From positions 3,348,001-3,412,000 of the forward strand of contig NZ_JAFBCB010000001.1 in assembly GCF_016907455.1 (NCBI RefSeq): 64,000 nt of DNA, given 5' to 3'. The notes beneath the pieces are model-generated. The model did not search any database and was not told the origin of the DNA. It worked only from the letters and a program-made list of their open reading frames with translations. Numbering within the stretch: the first letter of the stretch is position 1; the number at the start of each line of letters is the position of its first letter. A program made the translations under genes and the position numbers. Origin of the DNA: Brachybacterium muris (GTDB lineage: Bacteria; Actinomycetota; Actinomycetes; Actinomycetales; Dermabacteraceae). This document shows positions 1 through 7,316 of the stretch, piece by piece.

Positions 1-838
1 CCAGCACCATCCGCAGCAGGGAGTCGGTGGCGTCGTGGGCGACCTTGCGGCGGTTGATGCGGGCCGCATCCAGGGCGGCGGCGTCGGTGATGCGCATGCC
101 GGTGACGAACTGCTCGGTGAGCACCCCGGAGGTGGTCAGCTCGTCGTACACCCGCGGGATGTGCACGGTGCGGTCCTCGGCGAGGTTCCTGCGCAGGCGG
201 CGGGCGTTGGCGGCCTCGGTGCGGTAGTCCAGCTCGCGGCGCATCATCTTGTCGAAGGAGGCCACCACCGATTCGATGTCGGCATCGCGGGCCAGCGACC
301 ACTCGCGGGAGGCCAGTGCGGCCAGCGACTTCATCAGGTCCAGGTCCGAGCGGATCATCTCGGCGGCGCCGGGCTTGCGCACCTTGACGATCACCGCGGT
401 GCCGTCCCTCAAGCGCGCCTTGTGGGCCTGGCCGATGGAGGCCGATGCCAGCGGGGTCTCCTCGAACTCGTCGAACAGCTCGTGGGGGTCCGCGCCCAGC
501 TCCCGGCGGATGGTCTCGGCGATCTGGGGATAAGTCACCGGGGAGGTGCTGGTCTGCAGCTTCTCCAGCTCCGCGGTGTACTCCAGCGGCAGCATGTCGC
601 GGCGGGTGGAGAGCATCTGGCCGAGCTTGACGAACGTCGGCCCCAGGTCCTCCAGGGCGCGGCGCAGGCGGGTGGGGCCGGGCACGGGGCCGGAGTCGTC
701 GCCGGAGAGGTGGCGGTACACCAGCCCGGTCATGTGCTCGCGCAGGCCGATCTGGTCGGCCAGGGCGGACATGCCGTTGCGCACCAGCACCTCGGCGATC
801 CGGCGGTATCGGGCGGTGACGGAAGGCATGGTGGTCAT
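1..838 (-). CDS. ABC1/UbiB-family kinase-like protein (partial, 3' end off left edge)
   Basis: N-terminal 279 residues of an ABC1/UbiB/AarF-type atypical kinase; the rest lies beyond the left edge. Seen on the minus strand: GPTFVKLGQ around residues 66-74, the alanine-rich ASASIGQAH loop at 131-139 that replaces the usual glycine-rich loop in this family, and the VIVKV strand carrying the presumed ATP-site lysine near 152. Family members are membrane-associated ATPases/kinases linked to quinone or lipid metabolism; the actinobacterial substrate is not settled. The start chosen is the ATG at 838; another in-frame ATG lies three codons downstream and neither has a strong ribosome binding site. 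The gene follows the short RibD-like gene on the same strand after 68 bases, so co-transcription is possible. Confidence 0.9.
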   Translation of the reverse strand, partial: MTTMPSVTARYRRIAEVLVRNGMSALADQIGLREHMTGLVYRHLSGDDSGPVPGPTRLRRALEDLGPTFVKLGQMLSTRRDMLPLEYTAELEKLQTSTSPVTYPQIAETIRRELGADPHELFDEFEETPLASASIGQAHKARLRDGTAVIVKVRKPGAAEMIRSDLDLMKSLAALASREWSLARDADIESVVASFDKMMRRELDYRTEAANARRLRRNLAEDRTVHIPRVYDELTTSGVLTEQFVTGMRITDAAALDAARINRRKVAHDATDSLLRMVL

Positions 839-906
839 GCTACTGGCGGGCCCTGGGGCCGAGGGGTTCCGGCCTCCGCCCGGGCGGTCGGCTCAGCGCC
901 GGTGAG

Positions 907-1356
907 TCAGTGCACGGGCACGATGTACAGCAGGCACTCGTCGACCAGCCCCGCATCCAGCGCCTGGGCGGCCAGGTCCGCGCCGCCGATGATGATTGGC
1001 CCATCGGCCATAGCCTTCAGCTCGCGCACCGCCGCCGGATCGAAGCAAGGCTCGATCCGGGTGCGGACGGTCGGCACGGTGGTCAGCGTCCTCGAGCAGA
1101 CGATCTTGTCCGCCGCCTGCCAGGCGGCCGCGAACCGGGCCATCGGTGCGGACTGCGCTGCGAGCGCGGGGTCGGTCTCCCACACCGCCATCGCCTCGTA
1201 CAGCCGCCGCCCGTACAGGAAGGTGCTCGCGCCCTCCAGCAGCTCCGTGTGGGAGGCGAACACCTCCTCGTCCACGGGGAAGAAGTCGGGGGCACCGCTG
1301 GGGTCCTCGATGAATCCGTCCAAGCTCATGTTGTTCACGTAGACCAGTGCGGCCAT
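907..1356 (-). CDS. RibD/DHFR-like reductase family protein, C-terminally short
   Basis: A 149-residue protein of the dihydrofolate-reductase-like RibD C-terminal family. It opens with the typical MSLDGFIE motif (about residues 10-17), has the FLYGRRLYEAM helix and the IIGGADLAAQ segment, and ends at LLYIVPVH. Family members are usually about 180-200 residues and continue after the 'VP' strand with a glycine-rich loop and terminal strands; none of that is found in any frame downstream. The start at 1356 is preceded by AGGAGGTGCGCC; the frame is open further upstream but without family resemblance. Such proteins are NADPH-dependent reductases of uncertain substrate. The early stop may make it inactive, so it could be a truncated remnant. 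Confidence 0.75.
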   Translation of the reverse strand: MAALVYVNNMSLDGFIEDPSGAPDFFPVDEEVFASHTELLEGASTFLYGRRLYEAMAVWETDPALAAQSAPMARFAAAWQAADKIVCSRTLTTVPTVRTRIEPCFDPAAVRELKAMADGPIIIGGADLAAQALDAGLVDECLLYIVPVH

Positions 1357-1546
1357 GGCGCACCTCCTTCGAGGGTGTCCTGCCCATGCTCCGCTCCGGC
1401 CGGGCATCCCGCATCCACCCCCGGGGCGATTGCTCCCCGTGATCGACCCGCCGGAGCTGCTGGAGGAGTTCGCGGCGATCACCCGCCGGGCGGGGGGCAG
1501 TGACGGGGGCTGGGTGAGGGGCCTGACACCGGGGCTTTCCAGGGGG

Positions 1547-1816
1547 TCAGAGAGCGTCGTGGAGGTCGCGCATCAGCTGCGAGGGCGTGATGTGGCGAGC
1601 CTGCGCAGCATCGGCCAGCTTCGCCCGGCGCGCTGCATCGAGACGCAAGGTGAACGGTTTCGCCTGCGCACCGACGCTGATCGGCCTACCGGGCGCTGAG
1701 GGGCCGAGGTGCTTACCCGCATACCCCTGCTCGGTCTCGGCCGCCCAGCGTTCGATGTCTGCTTCAGTGAACGGGGTCCCGTTCACATCGGTGTACTCCG
1801 TGGTGTGCTCAGCCAT
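1547..1816 (-). CDS. Antitoxin-like ribbon-helix-helix protein
   Basis: An 89-residue protein. The N-terminal half resembles small actinobacterial antitoxins (a TDVNGTPFTEADIERWAAE stretch followed by GRPISVG). The C-terminal half, PFTLRLDAARRAKL followed by two helices, looks like a CopG/Arc ribbon-helix-helix DNA-binding fold. It begins four bases after the stop of the toxin-like gene 1821-2111, so the two are an operon in toxin-first order, as in brnT-brnA pairs. By family knowledge the antitoxin would bind the toxin and repress the operon through its ribbon-helix-helix domain; the direct repeats at 2111-2140 are the likely site. Assignment is by motif and context only. Confidence 0.7.
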   Translation of the reverse strand: MAEHTTEYTDVNGTPFTEADIERWAAETEQGYAGKHLGPSAPGRPISVGAQAKPFTLRLDAARRAKLADAAQARHITPSQLMRDLHDAL

Positions 1817-1820
1817 CGGT

Positions 1821-2111
1821 CTACCTCCTCAGTCCTACCTCGGTGAGAACCTTCGCCGTCGCCTGCATCGCATAGAACACCAGCCAACCGTCGGGTTCGT
1901 CCTCGACCGCGACGTATTCCAGCAATCGCCCTCTCCCGTCGACTCCCACGCCGACCCACTGGATCGGATCGGTGTCCCGCGCTCGAGATCGGAGCGTGCT
2001 CTCGAACGCCGCAACCACCTCGGGTTCAGTGACGTCCGAATGCCGACGGAGGACCCTCGGATGGACACGTACCCGCACCGAACCCTCCAGCCCTTTACGT
2101 ACGACACTCAT
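1821..2111 (-). CDS. BrnT-like toxin of a type II toxin-antitoxin pair
   Basis: A 96-residue basic protein. Residues about 27-93 follow the BrnT-like pattern: a helix (DVTEPEVVAAFEST), a short strand, the GRLLEYVAVEDE strand pair and a final FYAMQATAKVL segment that parallels the 'HAMPARPKF' ending of many BrnT/RelE-like toxins. Such toxins are usually ribosome-independent or -dependent RNases that stop translation. The start is the ATG at 2111; it has no ribosome binding site and sits inside a direct repeat, so a leaderless transcript is possible. The antitoxin gene follows after four bases. An alternative is an uncharacterised partner protein with the same fold. Confidence 0.65.
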   Translation of the reverse strand: MSVVRKGLEGSVRVRVHPRVLRRHSDVTEPEVVAAFESTLRSRARDTDPIQWVGVGVDGRGRLLEYVAVEDEPDGWLVFYAMQATAKVLTEVGLRR

Positions 2112-2140
2112 CGTAGTACGAAACTCTGCGTCGTAGTACA
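2111..2140. promoter_or_regulatory. Direct repeats TCGTAGTAC, 20 bp apart, before the toxin-antitoxin operon
   Basis: TCGTAGTACG at 2111-2120 and TCGTAGTACA at 2131-2140 are spaced exactly 20 bp, two helical turns, and overlap the toxin start codon. The similarity continues a few bases beyond each core. This is the arrangement expected for a ribbon-helix-helix antitoxin operator with two dimers on one DNA face. Regulatory role is inferred. Confidence 0.5.
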
Positions 2141-2217
2141 GAACCTCGTCGGCGAGTTGATCCGTGATCGGCAGTCGTAGGCTTTGACGCCACCACGTTC
2201 GCACCAGGAGGCCCACG

Positions 2218-3153
2218 TTGAAGCAGTTCACCATGCCCCACACCGAGATCACCGCGCCGCAGGTGGTGCTGGGCCTGATGCGCATCGCCGAGAAGTCCGA
2301 CGAGGAGATCCGCACCCTGGTGGGCGCGGCCCGCGACGCCGGCATCGACTTCATGGACCACGCCGACGTGTACGGCGGGCAGCTGCACGAGTGCGAGCGC
2401 CGCTTCGCCCAGGCCCTGAAGCTCTCCCCCTCCGAGCGCGACGAGCTCACCATCCAGACCAAGGCCGGGATCGTGCCGGACGGCCCCTACTTCGACTTCT
2501 CCTACGAGCACATCATCGAGTCGGTCGAGGGGTCACTGAAGGCCCTGGACACCGACCGGATCGACATCCTGCTGCTGCACCGCCCCGACGCCCTGGTGGA
2601 GCCGGAGGAGGTGGCCCGCGCCTTCGACGAGCTGCACGCCGCCGGCAAGGTGCTGCACTTCGGCGTCTCCAACCACACCCCGCGCCAGATCGACCTGCTG
2701 AAGAAGCACGTGAACCAGCCGATCGTCGCCAACCAGCTGCAGCTCTCGATCACCCACTCCACGATCGTGGCCCAGGGCGTGGCGATGAACATGCAGGCCG
2801 AGTCCCAGTCGGTGACGCTGGACGGTGGCGGCATCGTGGACTACTGCCGCCTGAACGACATCACGATCCAGGCCTGGTCGCCGTTCCAGGCCGGCTTCTT
2901 CGACGGAGTGTTCCTGGGTAATGACGACTACCCCGAGCTGAACGCCGTGATCGACCGCTTGGCCGCGCAGTACGACGTGGCACCGGAGGCCATCGCGACC
3001 GCCTGGATCACCCGCCACCCCGCGCAGATGCAGGTGGTTCTGGGCACCACCACTCCGCAGCGCGTCACCGACTCCGCCGCCGGGGCCGACGTCCCCCTCA
3101 CCCGCGGCGAGTGGTACGAGCTGTTCCGTGCCGCCGGCTGGAAGGTGCCGTGA
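2218..3153 (+). CDS. Aldo/keto reductase
   Basis: A 311-residue NAD(P)H-dependent oxidoreductase of the aldo/keto reductase superfamily, resembling the YdhF/YcsN branch. The catalytic tetrad is visible: Asp47 and Tyr52 in DFMDHADVYGG, Lys82 in QTKAG, and His121 in LLLHRPD. The barrel continues with FGVSNHTPRQIDLL and ends with a helix-rich QVVLGTTTPQRVTDS cofactor-binding segment. The TTG start is chosen because AGGAGG lies six bases before it; the next possible start is the ATG at 2233. The protein has no signal peptide, so it acts in the cytoplasm, probably on an aldehyde or ketose. It points away from the toxin-antitoxin pair and no operon partner defines its substrate. Confidence 0.88.
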   Translation: MKQFTMPHTEITAPQVVLGLMRIAEKSDEEIRTLVGAARDAGIDFMDHADVYGGQLHECERRFAQALKLSPSERDELTIQTKAGIVPDGPYFDFSYEHIIESVEGSLKALDTDRIDILLLHRPDALVEPEEVARAFDELHAAGKVLHFGVSNHTPRQIDLLKKHVNQPIVANQLQLSITHSTIVAQGVAMNMQAESQSVTLDGGGIVDYCRLNDITIQAWSPFQAGFFDGVFLGNDDYPELNAVIDRLAAQYDVAPEAIATAWITRHPAQMQVVLGTTTPQRVTDSAAGADVPLTRGEWYELFRAAGWKVP

Positions 3154-3226
3154 GCCGTCCCCCTGCCGACCCGCTGAGGGCGTCGGCCGCTCCCATCCAC
3201 AGCCCCGCCGGCACCGAGGAGTCCCG

Positions 3227-4057
3227 ATGAACGCGACGACCGCGCCGCTCCACCGCAGCCCTCAGGGACAGGCCATGGCCCCCGCATCCATGCCGATCCC
3301 ACCGGAGGCCTTCGAGAGGACCGGCGGTACCGTCCTGACCTGGCTCGGCATGGCCGGCTTCCTCCTCAACTCCCGCGGCACCCTCCTCGCCGTCGATCCC
3401 CTGCTCGAGGGCTTCGACATGCCGCTGCTCATCGACTTCCCGATCCGGGCGGCCGATGTGCCCCGTCTGGACGCGGTCCTCGTCACGCACTCGGACAACG
3501 ACCACTACAGCGTCCCCACCTGCACCGCCCTGGTGCCGGTCACGCGATGCTTCCACTCCACGCAGTACGTCGCCGGCCTGATGCGCAAGGAGGGCATGCC
3601 GGCCGATGGTCACGACATCGGCGACGTGCTCACCGTCGACGACCTGCGGATCACGGTGACCCCGGCGGATCATGCCTGGCAGAACGACTCCCCCGAGCCC
3701 GGGCAGCGCACGTTCCGGGACGAGGACTGCTCCGGGTTCTGGATCGAGACCCCGGACGGGACCATCTGGGCGCCCGGGGACTCGCGGCTGATCCGCGACC
3801 ACCACTTGGAGATGCCTGCGCCGGATGCGCTGCTGTTCGACTTCTCCGACAGCGAATGGCATTTCGGCTTCGCGGGCGCGGTCGAGATGGCGAACGCCTA
3901 CCCGGGGGCGGATCTGCTGCTGCACCACTGGGGTTCGGTGGACTCCCCGGATTTCACCCCGTTCAACGCCGACCCCGAGACGCCGAGGGATGTGGTGGTC
4001 GATCCTCAGCGCATCCGGGTGCTGGCCCCGGGGGAGCCGTTCCACCTCGGCAGCTGA
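3227..4057 (+). CDS. UlaG-like metallo-beta-lactamase-fold hydrolase
   Basis: A 276-residue cytoplasmic MBL-fold protein. The metal motif appears as THSDNDH (residues 87-93), a variant of HxHxDH in which the second histidine is aspartate. Further metal-ligand candidates are the histidine in TPADHAWQ, the aspartate in WAPGDSR and the histidines of LLHHWG. The layout (an ILxNSRGTLLAVDPLL-like opening and a late LLHHWGSVDSPDF region) is that of the UlaG/YqjP-like subgroup, which includes L-ascorbate-6-phosphate lactonase. The substrate here is unknown and no ula genes are near. The start has GAGGAG a few bases upstream. It lies 73 bases after the aldo/keto reductase on the same strand and could be co-transcribed. 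Confidence 0.8.
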   Translation: MNATTAPLHRSPQGQAMAPASMPIPPEAFERTGGTVLTWLGMAGFLLNSRGTLLAVDPLLEGFDMPLLIDFPIRAADVPRLDAVLVTHSDNDHYSVPTCTALVPVTRCFHSTQYVAGLMRKEGMPADGHDIGDVLTVDDLRITVTPADHAWQNDSPEPGQRTFRDEDCSGFWIETPDGTIWAPGDSRLIRDHHLEMPAPDALLFDFSDSEWHFGFAGAVEMANAYPGADLLLHHWGSVDSPDFTPFNADPETPRDVVVDPQRIRVLAPGEPFHLGS

Positions 4058-4215
4058 CCGGTGCCCCGCCCGGTGGAGCACGGTCCTCCTCGGGATCGCA
4101 CCCCCGCAGTGAGCTCAGAACCCGCCCTGATCTGAGAAGCCTTCCAGGACCCGCGCCCTACTCTTGTGTCCTCCCACCGGGACAGAGCACCACGATCACC
4201 TGAGAGGCGACCACC

Positions 4216-5352
4216 ATGCGCATCCCTCGAGTCCTCGCGATCGTCCTGGCCGGCGGGGAGGGATCCCGGCTCGGGGCTCTGACCGACCATCGCACCAAGC
4301 CCGCGGTGCGGGTGGCCGGCAGCTACCGGCTGATCGACGTGGCACTGTCGAACCTGGCCAACAGTCACGTGCGCGACGTGTGGATCGTGGAGCAGTTCCT
4401 CCCGCACGCCCTGAACGAGCACCTCTCCAACGGCAGGCCCTGGGACCTGGACCGCACCCACGCGGGCCTGCGGATCCTGGCACCGTTCACCGGCGGCACC
4501 GGGGAGGGCTTCCCGGAGGGCAACAGTGACAGCCTGTGGCACTTCCGTCAGCAGATCGCCTCCTTCGACCCGGGCCTGGTGCTGGTGCTCAGCGCCGACC
4601 ACCTGTTCACCATGAACCTCACCGACGTGGTGGACACCCACCAGCAGGCCGGGGCCGACCTCACCATGGTCACCACTCGGCACGACGGCGACGCCAGCCG
4701 CTACGGCGTGGTGAAGGTGGGCACGAAGGGCAGGGTCGAGGAGTTCTGGTACAAGCCCGAGGAGCCGCCCACCGACCTGGTGGTCACCGAGACGTTCTGC
4801 TTCTCCGGCCCCGCGCTGCTGGAGGCCCTCGAGGACCTCGGTGGGGACGAGGGCGACCTCAGTGACTACGGGGAGGACCTGATCCCCTACTTCATCGACA
4901 AGCACACGGTGGTGGAGCACCGCCTGGAGGGGTACTGGCAGGACATCGGCACCCTCAGTGCCTACTGGCGCTCCCACATGGAGCTGCTGGACGGCACCGG
5001 TGTGGAGCTGGATGACCCCGACTGGCCGATCCTCACCGCTCCCCCGCAGCTGGTTCCCGCCCGCGTGGCCGACGGCGCCGTCGTCGCCGATTCGATGCTC
5101 GCCTCCGGCGCCGTGGTGCGCGGCACCGTGCGCCACAGTGTGCTCGCGCCGCGGGTGATCGTGGAGGAGGGCGCGGTGCTGGAGGACTGCGTGGTGCTGG
5201 ACGGGGTGCGCATCGGCAAGGACGTGCACCTCAGCGGCTGCATCGTCGATGAGGGCGCCCAGCTCACCGGCCCTCTCGAGGCCGGCACCAACGGCTGCGT
5301 GACCCTGATCGACGGGGCCGGCGACGTGGTGCGCACCGAGCAGATCGACTGA
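4216..5352 (+). CDS. Glucose-1-phosphate adenylyltransferase family protein (GlgC-like)
   Basis: A 378-residue sugar-nucleotidyltransferase. The N-terminal domain has the signature LAGGEGSRLGALTDHRTKPA (from about residue 11) and the DVALSNLANS helix of ADP-glucose pyrophosphorylases; VLSADHLFTMN holds the metal-binding aspartate. The C-terminal third is a left-handed beta-helix of hexapeptide-like repeats (VADGAVVADSML, VVRGTVRHSVL, VVLDGVRIGKDV). The usual WYRGTADA motif of GlgC is replaced by EGNSDSLWHF, so this may be a paralogue with a shifted nucleotide or sugar specificity. The expected role is activation of glucose-1-phosphate for glycogen or related polymers. The start follows GAGAGG; TACTCT at 4159-4164 could be its -10 box. 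Confidence 0.82.
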   Translation: MRIPRVLAIVLAGGEGSRLGALTDHRTKPAVRVAGSYRLIDVALSNLANSHVRDVWIVEQFLPHALNEHLSNGRPWDLDRTHAGLRILAPFTGGTGEGFPEGNSDSLWHFRQQIASFDPGLVLVLSADHLFTMNLTDVVDTHQQAGADLTMVTTRHDGDASRYGVVKVGTKGRVEEFWYKPEEPPTDLVVTETFCFSGPALLEALEDLGGDEGDLSDYGEDLIPYFIDKHTVVEHRLEGYWQDIGTLSAYWRSHMELLDGTGVELDDPDWPILTAPPQLVPARVADGAVVADSMLASGAVVRGTVRHSVLAPRVIVEEGAVLEDCVVLDGVRIGKDVHLSGCIVDEGAQLTGPLEAGTNGCVTLIDGAGDVVRTEQID

Positions 5353-5382
5353 ACGATCCTTGGTCGACCTGGTCCGTGGCCC

Positions 5383-6393
5383 TCACTCGTCACTGGCTCG
5401 GGTGGTGTTCTGGAATGGATAGGCGACGAAGGCGAACCGCTGGGAGTCCGGTGCCCACGAGGGCACGTTCAGGGTGCCCTGCCCGCCGAACACCGGGTAG
5501 CGCACCACGGGGGTCTCCCAGTCGTCGGTGGAGACCACGCGCACCTCGACCGGCAGATCCGCCGGGTGGCCCACCGTCCCCGGCGGGTAGGCCAGGTAGC
5601 AGGCCCAGCGGCCGTCGGGCGAGACGTGAGGGAACCAGTCCACACTCTCGCTGTGGCACAGGCGCCTGAGGCGTTCCTGCCCAGGTGAGGCACCGAGGGC
5701 GGGTGAGGTCTCGGGGCCGAGCGGGGTCCCGGGACCGGGTGAGGTCGCGAGGTCGATCCGGGCGAGCTGCGCATGGCCGGGTTCCTCGGTGAACGCCTCG
5801 GTGTTCAGCACGATCGCGGCACCGTCGGGCGTGAACTCGGGGCCGTCCAGGTGCCCCTCCCCCACCGGCAGTTCCCGCACCTCACCGGCCTCGAGGTCCT
5901 GGAGCATCAGGTGCGCAGAGCCCTCCGGTCCCAGGTCCACGTAGGCGATGGTGCGGCCGTTAGGAGAGATGCCGTGCAGGTAGTGGCCCCCGGGACCGGA
6001 GGTCAGGCAGCGCACCGGGCCTCCGCCGAGCTGGCCGGCCTCGAGTTGCCGGGTGTCGATACGGCCCGAGTAGATCTGCCCGTCCTCCGCGGTCATCAGC
6101 ACCCGGGTCCCGTCGGGGTGGAGCACGTGGTCGTTGTTGATCGCCGGCAGTCCCTCGAACGGGATCCGCACCGGCGCCCCGGCGCGTTGTTCGCCCCCGC
6201 CACCCTGCCCGCCCTCGTCCCCGAGGACGAGGGCGAACAGGGCCCCGTCACCGTTCAGCAGCAGACGCCCGTCACCGGTCCAGTTCGGTGCTTCCAGCAG
6301 CACGTCGTCGACCTCGGCCAGGACCTGTGGCTGCGGCAGGTGGGGGCCGCCGATCAGTACGCGGGTGATCTGGCCGGGGGCGAGCTGGCGCAT
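5383..6393 (-). CDS. TolB-like beta-propeller protein (cytoplasmic)
   Basis: A 336-residue protein built of TolB/PD40-like propeller blades; repeated segments such as LEAPNWTGDGRLLL, ISPNGRTIAYVD, FTPDGAAIVLN and VSPDGRWACYLAYPPG carry the blade signature. Unlike periplasmic TolB it has no signal peptide or membrane segment, so it should be cytoplasmic. A hydrophilic insert rich in Gly/Pro/Ala/Thr repeats (TSPGPGTPLGPETSPALGASPG) splits two blades. Its start codon overlaps the stop of the upstream LacI-like gene (TGATG at 6393), giving translational coupling. It is the last gene of the mannoside operon, so a role in that pathway, perhaps as a scaffold or oligosaccharide-binding or processing factor, is inferred; no catalytic motif is recognised. 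Confidence 0.8.
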   Translation of the reverse strand: MRQLAPGQITRVLIGGPHLPQPQVLAEVDDVLLEAPNWTGDGRLLLNGDGALFALVLGDEGGQGGGGEQRAGAPVRIPFEGLPAINNDHVLHPDGTRVLMTAEDGQIYSGRIDTRQLEAGQLGGGPVRCLTSGPGGHYLHGISPNGRTIAYVDLGPEGSAHLMLQDLEAGEVRELPVGEGHLDGPEFTPDGAAIVLNTEAFTEEPGHAQLARIDLATSPGPGTPLGPETSPALGASPGQERLRRLCHSESVDWFPHVSPDGRWACYLAYPPGTVGHPADLPVEVRVVSTDDWETPVVRYPVFGGQGTLNVPSWAPDSQRFAFVAYPFQNTTRASDE

Positions 6394-7316
6394 CAGGACT
6401 CCTCCACGGATCGCATCGGGTCGCCGATGGGTGCGACCGGATCGACAGGGGCGGCCATCGTCGCGCGGGGCAGCAGTATGGCGCTGGGGTACTCGACGCT
6501 CCGACGGCGGGGTGACCGGTCCAGCAGCTCAGCAGCGAGATGACCGGCATCGAGACCGATCTGGTGTGGCACGTGCGCAAGAACTGCCAGGGGCGGGTCG
6601 TGCAATTGGCAGGCCAACGAGTCGTCCCACGCAACGATCGACAGTTGCTCTGGTACCTCCACACCGAGCTCCTGGGCCCGACGGAAAGCACCGATCGCCA
6701 TCACGTCGTTGTCGAAGACGATGGCCGTGGGAACGGGGGCCTCGAGCATGATCTCGTCCACGGCACGAGCGCCGCTCTCTGCGGAGTAGTCCCCCGTCCA
6801 GGTGCGCGGAGCACCGCGATGCTTGTCGACGAACGCCAGGTACGCCTCCCTGCGCCACTGCGAGTGGAGCAGGGTGAGCGGACCGCAGACATGTCCGATC
6901 TCCCGGTGACCGGCCTCCACGAGCGTGCTCAGCAGTCGATTCATGTCCGCGGTGTTGTCCGAGAGCACACCCGGCCCCAGGTCCTTCTGCTTCACGTCAC
7001 CGATGATGACGTAGGGCATCTTCAGGTCCCCCATCCGACCAGGACGGGGGTCGTCCGGCCCGAGATCCTTGAGGACGACGATGTCGACGAAGCCGCGTGT
7101 CGCCCAGTCCTCCAGGATGGCCAACTCCTGCTCAGGGGTGCCGACCACCTGGGAGACCACGGCATTGCCACATGCCAGCGACGCGTCCTCGAGTCCGCGT
7201 AGCACCTGTGTGTAGAACTGCTCAGACCGGGCGGACCACACCGTTCGGGGGATCGCCACGCCTACTCTTCCCAAGGAGATCCTCCGTCCAGGTGATCCAC
7301 CGACCCTGGGAGTCAT
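6393..7316 (-). CDS. LacI/PBP1-type sugar-receptor protein lacking a DNA-binding domain
   Basis: A 307-residue protein equivalent to the effector-binding core of LacI-family regulators: RVGVAIPRTVWSARSEQFY opens at residue 17, followed by the hinge-side VYVIIGD-like strand, the GHREIGHVCGP strand-turn and PTAIVFDNDVMAIGAFRRAQELGVEVPEQLSIVAWDD. LacI proteins have about 55-60 residues of helix-turn-helix plus hinge before this point; here only about 16 basic/glycine-rich residues precede it, and no other frame upstream encodes a helix-turn-helix. The ATG overlaps the mannosidase stop (ATGA at 7313-7316). No signal peptide is present, so it is cytoplasmic. It may be a ligand sensor acting by protein contact, or a decayed repressor. 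Confidence 0.8.
   Translation of the reverse strand: MTPRVGGSPGRRISLGRVGVAIPRTVWSARSEQFYTQVLRGLEDASLACGNAVVSQVVGTPEQELAILEDWATRGFVDIVVLKDLGPDDPRPGRMGDLKMPYVIIGDVKQKDLGPGVLSDNTADMNRLLSTLVEAGHREIGHVCGPLTLLHSQWRREAYLAFVDKHRGAPRTWTGDYSAESGARAVDEIMLEAPVPTAIVFDNDVMAIGAFRRAQELGVEVPEQLSIVAWDDSLACQLHDPPLAVLAHVPHQIGLDAGHLAAELLDRSPRRRSVEYPSAILLPRATMAAPVDPVAPIGDPMRSVEES

Noticed and set aside
35-1342. Plus-strand frame of 435 codons at the left edge
   Set aside because: The minus strand there encodes a clear UbiB-like kinase and a RibD-like protein; the plus frame has no motif.
5383-6393. TolB-like gene as part of a Tol-Pal system
   Set aside because: No signal peptide, no tolA/pal/tolQR genes, and the organism appears Gram-positive.
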